A DNA stretch of 32,060 bases, from the NCBI GenBank assembly GCA_905198575.1, contig CAJKDC010000021.1:1-32060 (forward strand), given 5' to 3'. The stretch's first letter is position 1. Each line of letters opens with the position of its first letter. The notes under the pieces were generated by a model. The model did not search any database, was not told the DNA's origin, and saw only the letters and a program-made list of their open reading frames with translations. A program made the translations under genes and the position numbers. Below are positions 23,228 to 31,423 of this stretch, piece by piece. The DNA is from an uncultured Bacteroides sp. GTDB taxonomy: Bacteria; Bacteroidota; Bacteroidia; Bacteroidales; Bacteroidaceae.

Positions 23228-23259
23228 AAAAAAGGTGAACCATAAGGTCCACCTTTTTT
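23228..23259 (-). terminator. Terminator of the grpE-dnaJ operon
   Basis: A6, GGTGAACC (23234-23241), loop ATAA, GGTCCACC (23246-23253), T6. The single mismatch becomes a G-U pair on the minus strand, matching its place 7 bp after the dnaJ stop. The flanking A-tract provides the U-run. Confidence 0.85.
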
Positions 23260-23265
23260 ATAATA

Positions 23266-24432
23266 TCAGTCAAACATGTTTCTGAATTTCTTGAAAATCT
23301 TTTCTTTCAAACTCATGTTCGGTTTGAAGTTTTCAGATTCCTTCCATTTTTCCATGTCTTGTTTTTCTTCTTTGCTCAATGTTTCTGGAATATAGACACT
23401 TACATTGACCAGTAAATCTCCTGTACCTGTAGAGTAGCCATAACTGTTGATGTTAGGTAATCCTTTTCCTCTCAAGCGCAGCACTTTTCCTGGTTGCGTA
23501 CCTGGTTCGATTTTAATCTTTGCTTTACCGTCGATTGTTGGGATTTCAACTGTACCTCCCAATGTAGCTGCAGGAATGCTCAAAAGTAAGTTGTATATCA
23601 AGTCACTTTCATCGCGAATCAGTTCCGGATGCTTTTCTTCTTCGATTTGTACGAGCAAGTCACCGGCAACACCATTACGTTTTCCTGCATTACCTTTGCC
23701 GTTTACAGTTAGCTGCATACCTTCTGCAACACCGGCAGGTATTTTTACAGTTACGACTTCTTCACCGTAGACGATACCTTCGCCACCACATTCTTTACAC
23801 TTATTCTTGATAATCTTTCCTTCACCGTTACACTGAGGGCAAACAGTTTGGGTTTGCATCATTCCGAAAATACTTTGCTGAGTGCGGGTTACACTTCCGG
23901 TTCCATGGCAGGTCGGACATGTTTCTGTGCCTCCGTTACCTTCAGCACCAGAGCCGTGACAGTGTGAACAAGGAACATATTTTTTCAGCTTGAATTTCTT
24001 TTCAACGCCGGTTGAAATATCTTTCAGGTTCAATTTTACTTTAACGCGTAAGTCAGAACCGCGGAATTTGCGCTGACGTGGCTGGCCACCGCCAAAGCCT
24101 CCAAATCCACTGTGACCTCCGAAAATATCTCCAAACATAGAGAAGATATCATCCATAGACATACCCTGTCCGCTGAATCCGCCAAAACCGCCTGCTCCTG
24201 CAGCTCCATCTACGCCGGCATGTCCAAACTGGTCGTAGCGAGCACGTTTGTCAGGGTTACTCAGTACTTCGTAAGCTTCTGCTGCTTCTTTAAACTTTTC
24301 TTCAGCTTCTTTATCACCCGGGTTTTTGTCAGGGTGATATTGAATCGCTTTTTTTCGGTATGCTTTTTTTATTTCATCCGCTGAGGCACTTTTGTCGACT
24401 CCCAGCACTTCATAATAATCTCTCTTTGCCAT
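23266..24432 (-). CDS. dnaJ: Chaperone protein DnaJ (Hsp40)
   Basis: The 388-residue type I DnaJ delivers unfolded proteins to DnaK and stimulates its ATPase. The J domain (1-70) has the HPD motif at 33-35. A Gly/Phe-rich region follows at about 75-130 (GGFGGFSGQGMSMDDIFSMFGDIFGG-like). The zinc-binding domain carries all four CxxCxGxG repeats (CSHCHGSG, CPTCHGTG, CPQCNGEG, CKECGGEG). The C-terminal substrate-binding domain is complete. It lies 15 bp after grpE on the same strand, forming a grpE-dnaJ operon without dnaK. No CIRCE element is visible upstream. Confidence 0.98.
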   Translation of the reverse strand: MAKRDYYEVLGVDKSASADEIKKAYRKKAIQYHPDKNPGDKEAEEKFKEAAEAYEVLSNPDKRARYDQFGHAGVDGAAGAGGFGGFSGQGMSMDDIFSMFGDIFGGHSGFGGFGGGQPRQRKFRGSDLRVKVKLNLKDISTGVEKKFKLKKYVPCSHCHGSGAEGNGGTETCPTCHGTGSVTRTQQSIFGMMQTQTVCPQCNGEGKIIKNKCKECGGEGIVYGEEVVTVKIPAGVAEGMQLTVNGKGNAGKRNGVAGDLLVQIEEEKHPELIRDESDLIYNLLLSIPAATLGGTVEIPTIDGKAKIKIEPGTQPGKVLRLRGKGLPNINSYGYSTGTGDLLVNVSVYIPETLSKEEKQDMEKWKESENFKPNMSLKEKIFKKFRNMFD

Positions 24433-24447
24433 ATTCCTTACGCTTAA

Positions 24448-25050
24448 TTACTGTGCAACCACTACTTTTGCATGTCTGATCACCTTGTCATTCAGTTTAT
24501 ATCCTGTTTGTACACAGTCCAAAACTTTACCTTTCTGAGCTTCTTCTGGAGCTGGTACCAATGCAATTGCTTCATGGAAATCAGTATCGAAAGCCTCACC
24601 TACAGGTTCCATTTTTTGCAAACCTTCCTGTGACAGTGTTTTAAGGAATTTCTGGTGTATTAAATCTATTCCATCGTACATAGCCTGAATATCATCCAGC
24701 TTTTGCATATTGGCTAGAGCACGTTCCAAATCATCCAATATAGGAAGAATAGCAGAAATTGCTTTTTCACCACCATTTTTAATAAGCTCTGCTTTTTCTT
24801 TCAAAGTACGTTTACGGTAATTGTCAAACTCAGCCGATAGACGCAGGTACTTATCTTTCTGGTCTTCTATTGTTTGCTGGGCTTCTTCAAGCTGCTTTTG
24901 CAATTTTTCTTCTTCACTAAGCTCTTTTTCTTCTTGAATAGCCTGTTCTTCTGAAGTCTGTTCTGCAGTTTTGTTTTCAGCAGTTTCTTCCGCGTGCTGA
25001 TCCTTCAAAATTTCTTCCTCTTGTAAATTTTGGTTTTCTGTTGTATTCAT
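24448..25050 (-). CDS. grpE: Nucleotide exchange factor GrpE
   Basis: GrpE releases ADP from DnaK. From the ATG at 25050 the protein has 200 residues; the frame also runs back seven codons to a TTG at 25071, which I consider the less likely start. The N-terminal 70 residues are Glu/Gln/Lys-rich and helical (EEILKDQHAEETAENKT type), forming the long dimeric coiled coil. The conserved core starts near YLRLSAEFDNYRKRT, and the C-terminal beta domain contains MEPVGEAFDTDFHEAI and GYKLNDKVIRHAKVVVAQ, which are family signatures. It is the first gene of the grpE-dnaJ operon. I see no clear TAnnTTTG in the 120 bp upstream. Confidence 0.96.
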   Translation of the reverse strand: MNTTENQNLQEEEILKDQHAEETAENKTAEQTSEEQAIQEEKELSEEEKLQKQLEEAQQTIEDQKDKYLRLSAEFDNYRKRTLKEKAELIKNGGEKAISAILPILDDLERALANMQKLDDIQAMYDGIDLIHQKFLKTLSQEGLQKMEPVGEAFDTDFHEAIALVPAPEEAQKGKVLDCVQTGYKLNDKVIRHAKVVVAQ

Positions 25051-25191
25051 ATAGTTATTTTTTTTATTCAAAAGTGAAAATAAAGATGCTTTCTGTTAAA
25101 GCTAATCATATTACAGCAAATAGTGTGCCTTTATACCTTATTTTGTAGAAAATAATTAGTAAAAGGAAAAATGTGACACTATGGCAGACTT

Positions 25192-27012
25192 TTACGAACG
25201 TTTTCCGTAAAGTTTGTCAATTAAGTCATTTCTGCCTATTTTGCGCAACTCCTTGATAATGTTCTTGCGTTCCTCGGGCTTGTACCAGAAAAAGAACATG
25301 CGTTGAGCCAATTTCTGCTTAGGTGTTTTTGCAGAATATACCGGCTCTAGTGTATAAGGATGATACCCTGTATACCAAGCTTCGGTCGCTACTGTCATAG
25401 GAGTAGGGGTGAAATCCTGAACCTGCTCCAGATGAAAGTCCAGTTTTTTAGTGATAACTGCCAACTCAGCCATATCTTCTTCCGTACATCCCGGATGGCT
25501 GCTTATAAAGTAGGGGATGATTTGCTGCCTCATATTATGCGCCTTGTTCAGTTGGTCAAATATCTTTTTGAATTGATAGAACTGCTCAAAAGGAGGCTTA
25601 CGCATCATATATAGAACATGGTCGCTTGTATGTTCCGGTGCCACTTTTAGTCTGCCACTCACATGTTTTAATATCAGTTCCTTGGTATATTCTTCCGTAC
25701 TTTTGTTAATAGCAGGGTCCTTACTTTTATGCAACAGTAAGTCATACCTTACCCCACTACCTATAAAACTCTTTTTTATACCTGGCAATGCATCAACGGC
25801 ATGATAGATATCCAATAAGGGTCGGTGGTCAGTGTTAAGATTCGGACAAACTTTAGGATGGATACAAGACGGGCGTTTGCATTTATTGCACAATTTCGTA
25901 TCATTCCCTTTCATCATATACATATTGGCCGACGGACCTCCCAAATCGCTGAGGTATCCTTTGAAATCAGGCATTTCTGTTATGGCCTTTACTTCCTTCA
26001 GGATACTTTCTTTACTGCGGCTCACAATGAATTTTCCCTGGTGTGCCGAAATGGTACAAAACGCACATCCGCCAAAACAGCCCCGATGGAGGTTGACGGA
26101 GAATTTAATCATGTCGAATGCAGGGATACGCTTATTCTTATATTTAGGATGTGGCAGTCGTGTATATGGTAAATCAAACGACATGTCCAGTTCACCCTGG
26201 GTCATGGGTGGGAAAGGAGGATTTACAACGACTGTCTGTTTGCCTACATCCTGTAAAATTCTGGCAGCCTGAAATTTATTCGATTCTTCTTCAATATGCC
26301 TGAAGTTTTCTGCCTGTTTTTTCTTGTCTTTCAGGCAAGTTTCATGCGAATGTAACCAAAGGTCATCTTCATTAGACTTGAAAGATTCTTTTGCTGTCAG
26401 GTAAGCAGTCTGTGGCACATCCAGTGGTATTCCAGGCTTTTCGGACAACTTTTTACACAGTTCTGTAATAGGCTTTTCTCCCATGCCATAAATCAGTAAG
26501 TCGGCTCCCGATTCAACCAGAATGGATGGTTTTACCTTATCTGCCCAATAGTCATAATGTGTCAGGCGGCGAAGAGAAGCCTCTATACCTCCTAAAATAA
26601 CAGGTACATCCGGATACAATTCTTTCAATATACGTGTATAGACAATGCTGGGATACTCCGGACGCATGTCATGCCGTCCGTCCGGAGTATAAGCATCTTC
26701 ACTTCGCAAACGTTTGTTTGCGGTATACTTGTTTACCATGCTGTCCATACATCCGGCAGAAACGCCGAAAAACAAGCGTGGTTTGCCCAATTTCTTAAAA
26801 TCTCTAAGGTCATCCCGCCAGTTAGGCTGGGGGATAATGGCTACTTTCAGTCCTTGAGATTCTAGCAATCTGCCGATTACAGCTGCCCCAAATGAAGGAT
26901 GGTCCACATAAGCATCACCACTGAATAAGATGACGTCCAGTTCATCCCATCCTCTCATCTCTACTTCCTTTTTGGTCGTAGGCAGCCAGTCTGTTAATTT
27001 AAATTCTTTCAA
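25192..27012 (-). CDS. ygiQ: YgiQ-family radical SAM protein (UPF0313)
   Basis: A 606-residue radical-SAM protein of unknown reaction. The family pattern begins at once (LTDWLPTTKKEVEMRGWDELDVILFSGDAYVDH). The cluster motif CxxxCxxC is Cys312, Cys316 and Cys319 (RGCFGGCAFC), followed by SAHQGKFIVSRS. A second cysteine group (CNKCKRPSCIHPKVCPN) near 375-392 is also typical and may bind another metal or cluster. The start is a TTG: a stop lies five codons upstream and the next ATG (codon 18) would remove conserved sequence. Overlapping that start in another frame is a six-codon ATG frame (27019 to 26999). The gene follows a 109-residue unknown by 55 bp. Known members do not have an assigned substrate. 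Confidence 0.92.
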   Translation of the reverse strand: MKEFKLTDWLPTTKKEVEMRGWDELDVILFSGDAYVDHPSFGAAVIGRLLESQGLKVAIIPQPNWRDDLRDFKKLGKPRLFFGVSAGCMDSMVNKYTANKRLRSEDAYTPDGRHDMRPEYPSIVYTRILKELYPDVPVILGGIEASLRRLTHYDYWADKVKPSILVESGADLLIYGMGEKPITELCKKLSEKPGIPLDVPQTAYLTAKESFKSNEDDLWLHSHETCLKDKKKQAENFRHIEEESNKFQAARILQDVGKQTVVVNPPFPPMTQGELDMSFDLPYTRLPHPKYKNKRIPAFDMIKFSVNLHRGCFGGCAFCTISAHQGKFIVSRSKESILKEVKAITEMPDFKGYLSDLGGPSANMYMMKGNDTKLCNKCKRPSCIHPKVCPNLNTDHRPLLDIYHAVDALPGIKKSFIGSGVRYDLLLHKSKDPAINKSTEEYTKELILKHVSGRLKVAPEHTSDHVLYMMRKPPFEQFYQFKKIFDQLNKAHNMRQQIIPYFISSHPGCTEEDMAELAVITKKLDFHLEQVQDFTPTPMTVATEAWYTGYHPYTLEPVYSAKTPKQKLAQRMFFFWYKPEERKNIIKELRKIGRNDLIDKLYGKRS

Positions 27013-27067
27013 ATAGCATTGGTTTTATACCCGAAACCGGTTATTTCAAAGAATTGTTTTCCCTGTT

Positions 27068-27397
27068 TCAGGCTTGGGTTTCTATATCTTTTTCTTTATT
27101 CTCTTGTTCTTGTTCCCAGTCAACATACAATAAAATTAACTGGTGAAGTCCGAACGCTTTCATATTGTTATGGTAGATTACATCAATGCAAAGATCCAGT
27201 AACTCTTTGTTGTTTCCGTCTTGTGATGTAATCAATGATCTGATGTTTAGTTTTAGTTTATCCAACACAGCCTCGTCAATGATACCATTGCTGTCTATCA
27301 AGTGTTGAAACAAAGCATATTTACGGATTGTTTGAAGGTTTTCTTCCGAAATTTCCATACTGCGTGTGCCCGAAGCATTTGTTTGTATTGTGTACAT
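27068..27397 (-). CDS. Small helical protein of unknown function
   Basis: A 109-residue cytoplasmic protein with no signal peptide or membrane segment. It looks mainly helical (ENLQTIRKYALFQHLIDS, DEAVLDKLKLNIRSLI, ELLDLCIDVIYHNNM, FGLHQLILLYVDWEQE), ending in an acidic Glu/Lys/Gln tail. Met14 (27358) is an alternative start, where the more conserved-looking part begins. I do not recognise a family. It has a promoter element 31 bp upstream and is 55 bp ahead of ygiQ on the same strand, so the two are probably cotranscribed, which suggests but does not show a shared role. Confidence 0.75.
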   Translation of the reverse strand: MYTIQTNASGTRSMEISEENLQTIRKYALFQHLIDSNGIIDEAVLDKLKLNIRSLITSQDGNNKELLDLCIDVIYHNNMKAFGLHQLILLYVDWEQEQENKEKDIETQA

Positions 27398-27427
27398 AGT
27401 CTTTATTGTTTATAGGTTTACTATAAG

Positions 27428-27435
27428 CAAAGTTA
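27428..27435 (-). promoter_or_regulatory. -7 promoter element of the small gene-ygiQ unit
   Basis: The minus strand reads TAACTTTG, an exact TAnnTTTG match. The predicted transcript start near 27421 gives a leader of about 24 nt. The -33 region is T-rich without a clear TTTG. Confidence 0.55.
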
Positions 27436-27469
27436 GACGTTTTTCCGGAATAACCTCTTTTTCGTATCA

Positions 27470-30340
27470 TTATTTTTCAAAGAAGTCAAGGGCTGCTTTC
27501 ATTATCCGGGTCCGCTGAAGTTCACTCTCCACACACTCCAAGGGAAATCCCATAACAAATGTTTTATATTTTCCGTTATATGCAATGCCTGCACTTGTAT
27601 TCCCATTTTGATAGGCAAAGACTGAATAAGCCGGAGAAGCCGGTACCAGACAATCCGGATTCGGAATTGCGTAGACTTGTTCGTTCATTCTCCCTGGCAG
27701 TGTCATTTGCTGGTTTAACCCGTAAACCTTGTTCTTTTCTGCAATAGGGATGCTTCCTCCATAACTGTATTTCAGAATTCCGGATGTAAATTGCAATGCG
27801 GCCGGACTGTTCATGCTTCTGCCGATATAAGCTCCGCTGATGAATAAATTGCCGTTGCGCTGACAGTAATCAGCTAGTAATCTCTGCATTGCAGGTGATA
27901 TCCCTTTCAGTTCAGCACCGTATATCAGGTCTATAACGGGGTAGTCAGATAAGTTGACTGTTCTTTTTTCAACAGCTTCATCACTGCAGGATACAAAAGA
28001 ATAATTGCCAGCCATTTGTATTGCTTTCCCATGGATAAACGGGTAATCAAACGTGTTGCCGGCAATCAGCATACCTTCCAGCTCGTTGCCGCTATATCCC
28101 CATCCGCCTTCCGTTTCAATTCCGGCACTCGAACGTGCAAATCCCTGCTGATATCCGCAATATACCGGTGTCTTGATGTAAGAAACACCTGGATCATTGG
28201 CTAAATCAAATCCTCCGAATTCGGAATCGCAGATACTTGCAGGACCACTCAGACGGTCGAAAGCATTGACTATAAGTACGGTTCCTTTGCTTCGCTTGGC
28301 TTTGTAGGCAGAGAGTGTTTCAGAAGGGAAACTTTCGCCACCTTTGTTGACAGCAGTAACCTTAAAACTATATACGATGCCTGTTTCAGCTTCGAATGTA
28401 TACTCGGTATCTTTAACATATACTCCATTGTCGAATCCGCCTCTTCCAATGCGGGTATACACAATGTACCCGTCTGGCTTGGCACTTGGCTCTGTGCGGT
28501 CGGCTACTGGTTCCCAGCTCAGGTGGAAGCTATTTTTCTTTTCTCCGAGCTGAATGGCAAAGTGGCTGACCGGAAGCGGTTGTACCACATAATCCTTATG
28601 GTGTAAAGTCGCATTATACTTCAAGATAGATTTATAGATAGATCTGCCTGTCTGAAACTGAAAGTTAGGATCCAGTCCCAGTCGCATATCTCCAAAATTC
28701 TGGTGAGCCAGCAGTTCAAGAATGGCAGAAGGAACAGATGGCAGTCGGGTTTCACTGTAATTTCGGTTCCACATGCTTCTGCGTTTCCAGGTAACGTTGC
28801 AGGCCATGCTTAAATCCTTTTGCAGTCCTGTAAGTATCAGGTCTGCCAGATCGCGCGATGCATAGCGTGACATGCCGGCATTCAGCTTACCGTTGTTGAA
28901 ATCCGTTGTATAGATGCCCAGTGAGCCTACCAGTTCGTCTTCTTTAGAAAAACCGGCATCACTGTGTATACCCAGTGTCATTTCCATTGGGACATTCAGT
29001 CCCTTTTCATTGGGATTGTATACTGAGCCTCCATTCAGGTAGTTTACCATAAGCGACCGCGCATTGATGTCGTCATTATAGTCGTTTTGTCCCAGACTTT
29101 TGCTATATACCTCATAAGGCATACCCGCCCACTGTTCCCAGTAGCGTGCTCCTTCCAGAAAGCGTGGCATTCCACTGGTTGTTCCGCCTCTTGTAATATT
29201 ACCCATTCCTCCACCAAAGCGTACTGCATCAGCTGTTACCACACCATTTTCAGAGCTTTCATTACTTAAGGCAACCATTCCGTAGTCGTTCACCCCTTTG
29301 TCGAATTCAAACGAACCCAAATAAACCCATGTGCCTTCTCCCATCTTCTGGTTGACACTGAATTCGGTAACTCCTCCTTTGTGGAAAACCAGGTACTTGG
29401 CATCACTGACACTGTTGGGAAGCGTAATATAACTTATATATACAGCATACCTGCCTGTTTCCGGAATATCCGGAATCCATTGTGCAAAAGCCTTGTCTTT
29501 TTTACGGATAGTAGAAATATATCGGGCTGTTCCATCCTTAAAAGGATTGTGGCCGTCAGGGTAAGTCGCATATCGTTGGGCAAACCCTTTATCCTTTATT
29601 TCCTGCCAGTGATTTTTACGGTAATTTTCTTCCAGGTAAATGCTTTTGCCGCCTCGGCTGTTATTGTCTACAATTACCTCATTGCGCTGCCAGTCACGTT
29701 CGCGTGGAGTAAATACCACAGCTCCGGCATTTTCCAGCATCGGAATCAGGTAAGGGATAACAATCGACTGGGTAAACAAATCTTCCGTTGTACAGAATAG
29801 CCGTGGACGTTGCCAAATCCATTCGTTCTTTTTGTAGCTGAAGTAACGGCCATGGCTTTGCCAGACAGCCAAATGCCGGTTTTCCAACCCTTTAGATATT
29901 TCATAAGGACGTGATAAATTACTGACCCATGGATTTCCTTTGTAGTCTACATGCGGATGCCAGGTTCTGGAACGGTCGCGTGAACCTTTTTGAATAGCTA
30001 CCGGTATTAAGTCTTCAATGGCTTTCCCGTCGGTTACGATACAAAGCTTGTAGTAATTTGTAGGACCGGGAAGAATCTGTTTGACAGACCGGTATATCGC
30101 AGCAACGTTCTCTTCTGTAAAAGGCTGGTATCCGAAGTTTTTATTGGCATAGATAGTCAGCCGTTTTTTCTGATGGTCTATCTCTGTTCTTTCCAGCTTG
30201 CAGTTTCCGATTGTTGCGTTGACAGTAGTATAGTTTGAAAAGAATGCTTGTAACCGTGCATCAATGGTAGCTTCCATGGTTTGTGCTCCGGCATTATATC
30301 CGATACACAAGCACAGCAACATTAGGATCAATGTTCTCAT
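27470..30340 (-). CDS. Secreted amidase with an inserted golvesin-like domain, FN3 and a C-terminal domain
   Basis: A 956-residue exported protein (signal peptide 1-19, cleaved before Gln20). Proteins like this are often labelled golvesin-domain protein or xanthan lyase. The pattern of an Amidase_3 zinc hydrolase can be traced in two halves: WQSHGRY (His163), TTEDLF (Glu186) and VVFTPRERD (208-216), then GIHSDAG (His459) and PSAILELLAHQN (Glu542). These line up with His42, Glu56, the TRNKD segment, His111 and Glu225 of the ordinary amidase at 9960-11162. Between the halves, about 250-376, lies a golvesin C-terminal-like beta domain. An FN3 domain follows (about 590-680), then a 270-residue alpha/beta region (VLIVNAFDRLSG onward) reminiscent of glutamine-amidotransferase-like folds. 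The predicted role is peptidoglycan or related amide cleavage outside the inner membrane. The activity is inferred. Confidence 0.82.
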   Translation of the reverse strand: MRTLILMLLCLCIGYNAGAQTMEATIDARLQAFFSNYTTVNATIGNCKLERTEIDHQKKRLTIYANKNFGYQPFTEENVAAIYRSVKQILPGPTNYYKLCIVTDGKAIEDLIPVAIQKGSRDRSRTWHPHVDYKGNPWVSNLSRPYEISKGLENRHLAVWQSHGRYFSYKKNEWIWQRPRLFCTTEDLFTQSIVIPYLIPMLENAGAVVFTPRERDWQRNEVIVDNNSRGGKSIYLEENYRKNHWQEIKDKGFAQRYATYPDGHNPFKDGTARYISTIRKKDKAFAQWIPDIPETGRYAVYISYITLPNSVSDAKYLVFHKGGVTEFSVNQKMGEGTWVYLGSFEFDKGVNDYGMVALSNESSENGVVTADAVRFGGGMGNITRGGTTSGMPRFLEGARYWEQWAGMPYEVYSKSLGQNDYNDDINARSLMVNYLNGGSVYNPNEKGLNVPMEMTLGIHSDAGFSKEDELVGSLGIYTTDFNNGKLNAGMSRYASRDLADLILTGLQKDLSMACNVTWKRRSMWNRNYSETRLPSVPSAILELLAHQNFGDMRLGLDPNFQFQTGRSIYKSILKYNATLHHKDYVVQPLPVSHFAIQLGEKKNSFHLSWEPVADRTEPSAKPDGYIVYTRIGRGGFDNGVYVKDTEYTFEAETGIVYSFKVTAVNKGGESFPSETLSAYKAKRSKGTVLIVNAFDRLSGPASICDSEFGGFDLANDPGVSYIKTPVYCGYQQGFARSSAGIETEGGWGYSGNELEGMLIAGNTFDYPFIHGKAIQMAGNYSFVSCSDEAVEKRTVNLSDYPVIDLIYGAELKGISPAMQRLLADYCQRNGNLFISGAYIGRSMNSPAALQFTSGILKYSYGGSIPIAEKNKVYGLNQQMTLPGRMNEQVYAIPNPDCLVPASPAYSVFAYQNGNTSAGIAYNGKYKTFVMGFPLECVESELQRTRIMKAALDFFEK

Positions 30341-30365
30341 TTCCTTATTAAGTTGAAATATTTTG

Positions 30366-30373
30366 CAAAGATA
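30366..30373 (-). promoter_or_regulatory. -7 promoter element of the large secreted amidase gene
   Basis: The minus strand reads TATCTTTG, an exact TAnnTTTG match, 25 bp before the ATG. Its -33 position (about 30391) falls inside the stem of the preceding terminator. Confidence 0.6.
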
Positions 30374-30374
30374 C

Positions 30375-30423
30375 GAAAAGAAAACGGGCGAAACACATTT
30401 TTCTTTGTGTTTTCGCCCGTTTT
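30375..30423 (-). terminator. Terminator of the small protein-acyltransferase operon
   Basis: A long stem (AAAACGGGCGAAACACA at 30381-30397 with TGTGTTTTCGCCCGTTTT at 30406-30423) has one bulged base and a short loop, followed on the minus strand by a T-containing tail. It starts 17 bp after the acyltransferase stop and overlaps the next gene's promoter. Confidence 0.8.
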
Positions 30424-30440
30424 CAGTTATGCAGTTTTGG

Positions 30441-31004
30441 TTAAAACTCTTCCAGACTTCCCAAGCAGAATTTTTCAGGATGCTTACCGGTGAAATCTTT
30501 AAAATAAAGTTTTATTTCTCTCATATCTTTATTTATGTCACCACTTGGCATAATCACCTTCGTTGCCTTGATGCATTTCTCTTTATAGTCTATTCCTATC
30601 AGGACAATTGGAATATTGGCACCTTGAGCAATGTAGTAGAATCCTTTTTTCCAGTTGGGATTCGCCGAACGTGTTCCTTCCGGGGTAATGGCCAGATGGA
30701 ACTTTTTGCTATTCTTTGCCTTGGCTATCATCTGGTCTACCAGTGATGTCCTTTTGCTTCGGTATACAGGGATACCTCCCATCCATCTGAATAAAATTCC
30801 CAACGGAAAGAAAAACCATTCTTTTTTCATCATAAAGCCGGAATCTCTTCCTACAGCAGCAATAAAAAGCTTACCTATGAAAAGATCCCAGTTTGTGGTG
30901 TGCGGAGCAGCACAGATGATGCACTTGTCGTAATCCGGAACCGTAACTTCTGCTTTCCATCCCAGCAGTGTGTGGTAGATGAATTTACAAATCGCTTGCT
31001 TCAT
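30441..31004 (-). CDS. PlsC-like 1-acyl-glycerol-3-phosphate acyltransferase family protein
   Basis: 187 residues from the ATG at 31004 (a GTG one codon earlier is possible). The acyltransferase motif H(x)4D is His35-Asp40 (PHTTNWD), and motif III is EGTRS at 109-113 (AITPEGTRS). GGIPVYR-like sequence at 75-81 fits motif II. These residues define the PlsC/LPLAT superfamily, which moves fatty acyl groups from ACP or CoA onto glycerol phosphates or other lipids. At 187 residues it is shorter than PlsC (about 240) and lacks a strong N-terminal membrane helix, so it belongs to a compact subgroup and the acceptor could be another lipid. It is 7 bp downstream of the 90-residue gene, so tightly coupled with it. 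Confidence 0.85.
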   Translation of the reverse strand: MKQAICKFIYHTLLGWKAEVTVPDYDKCIICAAPHTTNWDLFIGKLFIAAVGRDSGFMMKKEWFFFPLGILFRWMGGIPVYRSKRTSLVDQMIAKAKNSKKFHLAITPEGTRSANPNWKKGFYYIAQGANIPIVLIGIDYKEKCIKATKVIMPSGDINKDMREIKLYFKDFTGKHPEKFCLGSLEEF

Positions 31005-31011
31005 CACACTT

Positions 31012-31284
31012 TTAGCCGTTCACACTTTCCAGTTCCTGAAACAGTTCTGTAACTCCCTTGTTGAAGTCTTCACGAAGTTTTTTATAGAATCCTTTAGTAT
31101 TTCCAGGTTCTGTGTGGCTGATACGGCTCACAATGTCTTTTTGTAGATTTACGGCTTTTAATAAAATCGGTTTGAGACTCTCTCTCTTTGCTTCATCAGC
31201 CATCGCACCTTCATAAATACACATGCCAATCAGGAGATTGGAAATATAGTTTACGCTTTTTTTCAAATTTCTTCTACTTGCCAT
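31012..31284 (-). CDS. Small basic helical protein paired with the acyltransferase gene
   Basis: A 90-residue protein, basic at the N-terminus (MASRRNLKKSVNYISN) and predicted helical throughout, with no signal peptide; ISNLLIGMCIYEG is only mildly hydrophobic. I do not recognise a family. It precedes the acyltransferase gene by 7 bp on the same strand, a spacing that implies cotranscription and translational coupling. A near-consensus -7 sequence (TATCTTTA, complement of 31322-31329) lies about 38 bp upstream. The coding call rests on position, start context and clean helical composition; the function is unknown. Confidence 0.75.
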   Translation of the reverse strand: MASRRNLKKSVNYISNLLIGMCIYEGAMADEAKRESLKPILLKAVNLQKDIVSRISHTEPGNTKGFYKKLREDFNKGVTELFQELESVNG

Positions 31285-31423
31285 AAAACAAATTCTTTTT
31301 GGTTAATAAATCAATTCGTGGTAAAGATAACATTTTTATTTGGATACGTTTTTATTTTTCCAAAAAAAACACGAAATTTGCAGAAGTTAAGAGAATATTT
31401 ACTCCTTAAATAAAAGTATTAAT

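Noticed and set aside
25051..25191. CIRCE or other heat-shock operator before grpE
   Set aside because: No TTAGCACTC-N9-GAGTGCTAA-like inverted repeat is present in the upstream DNA.
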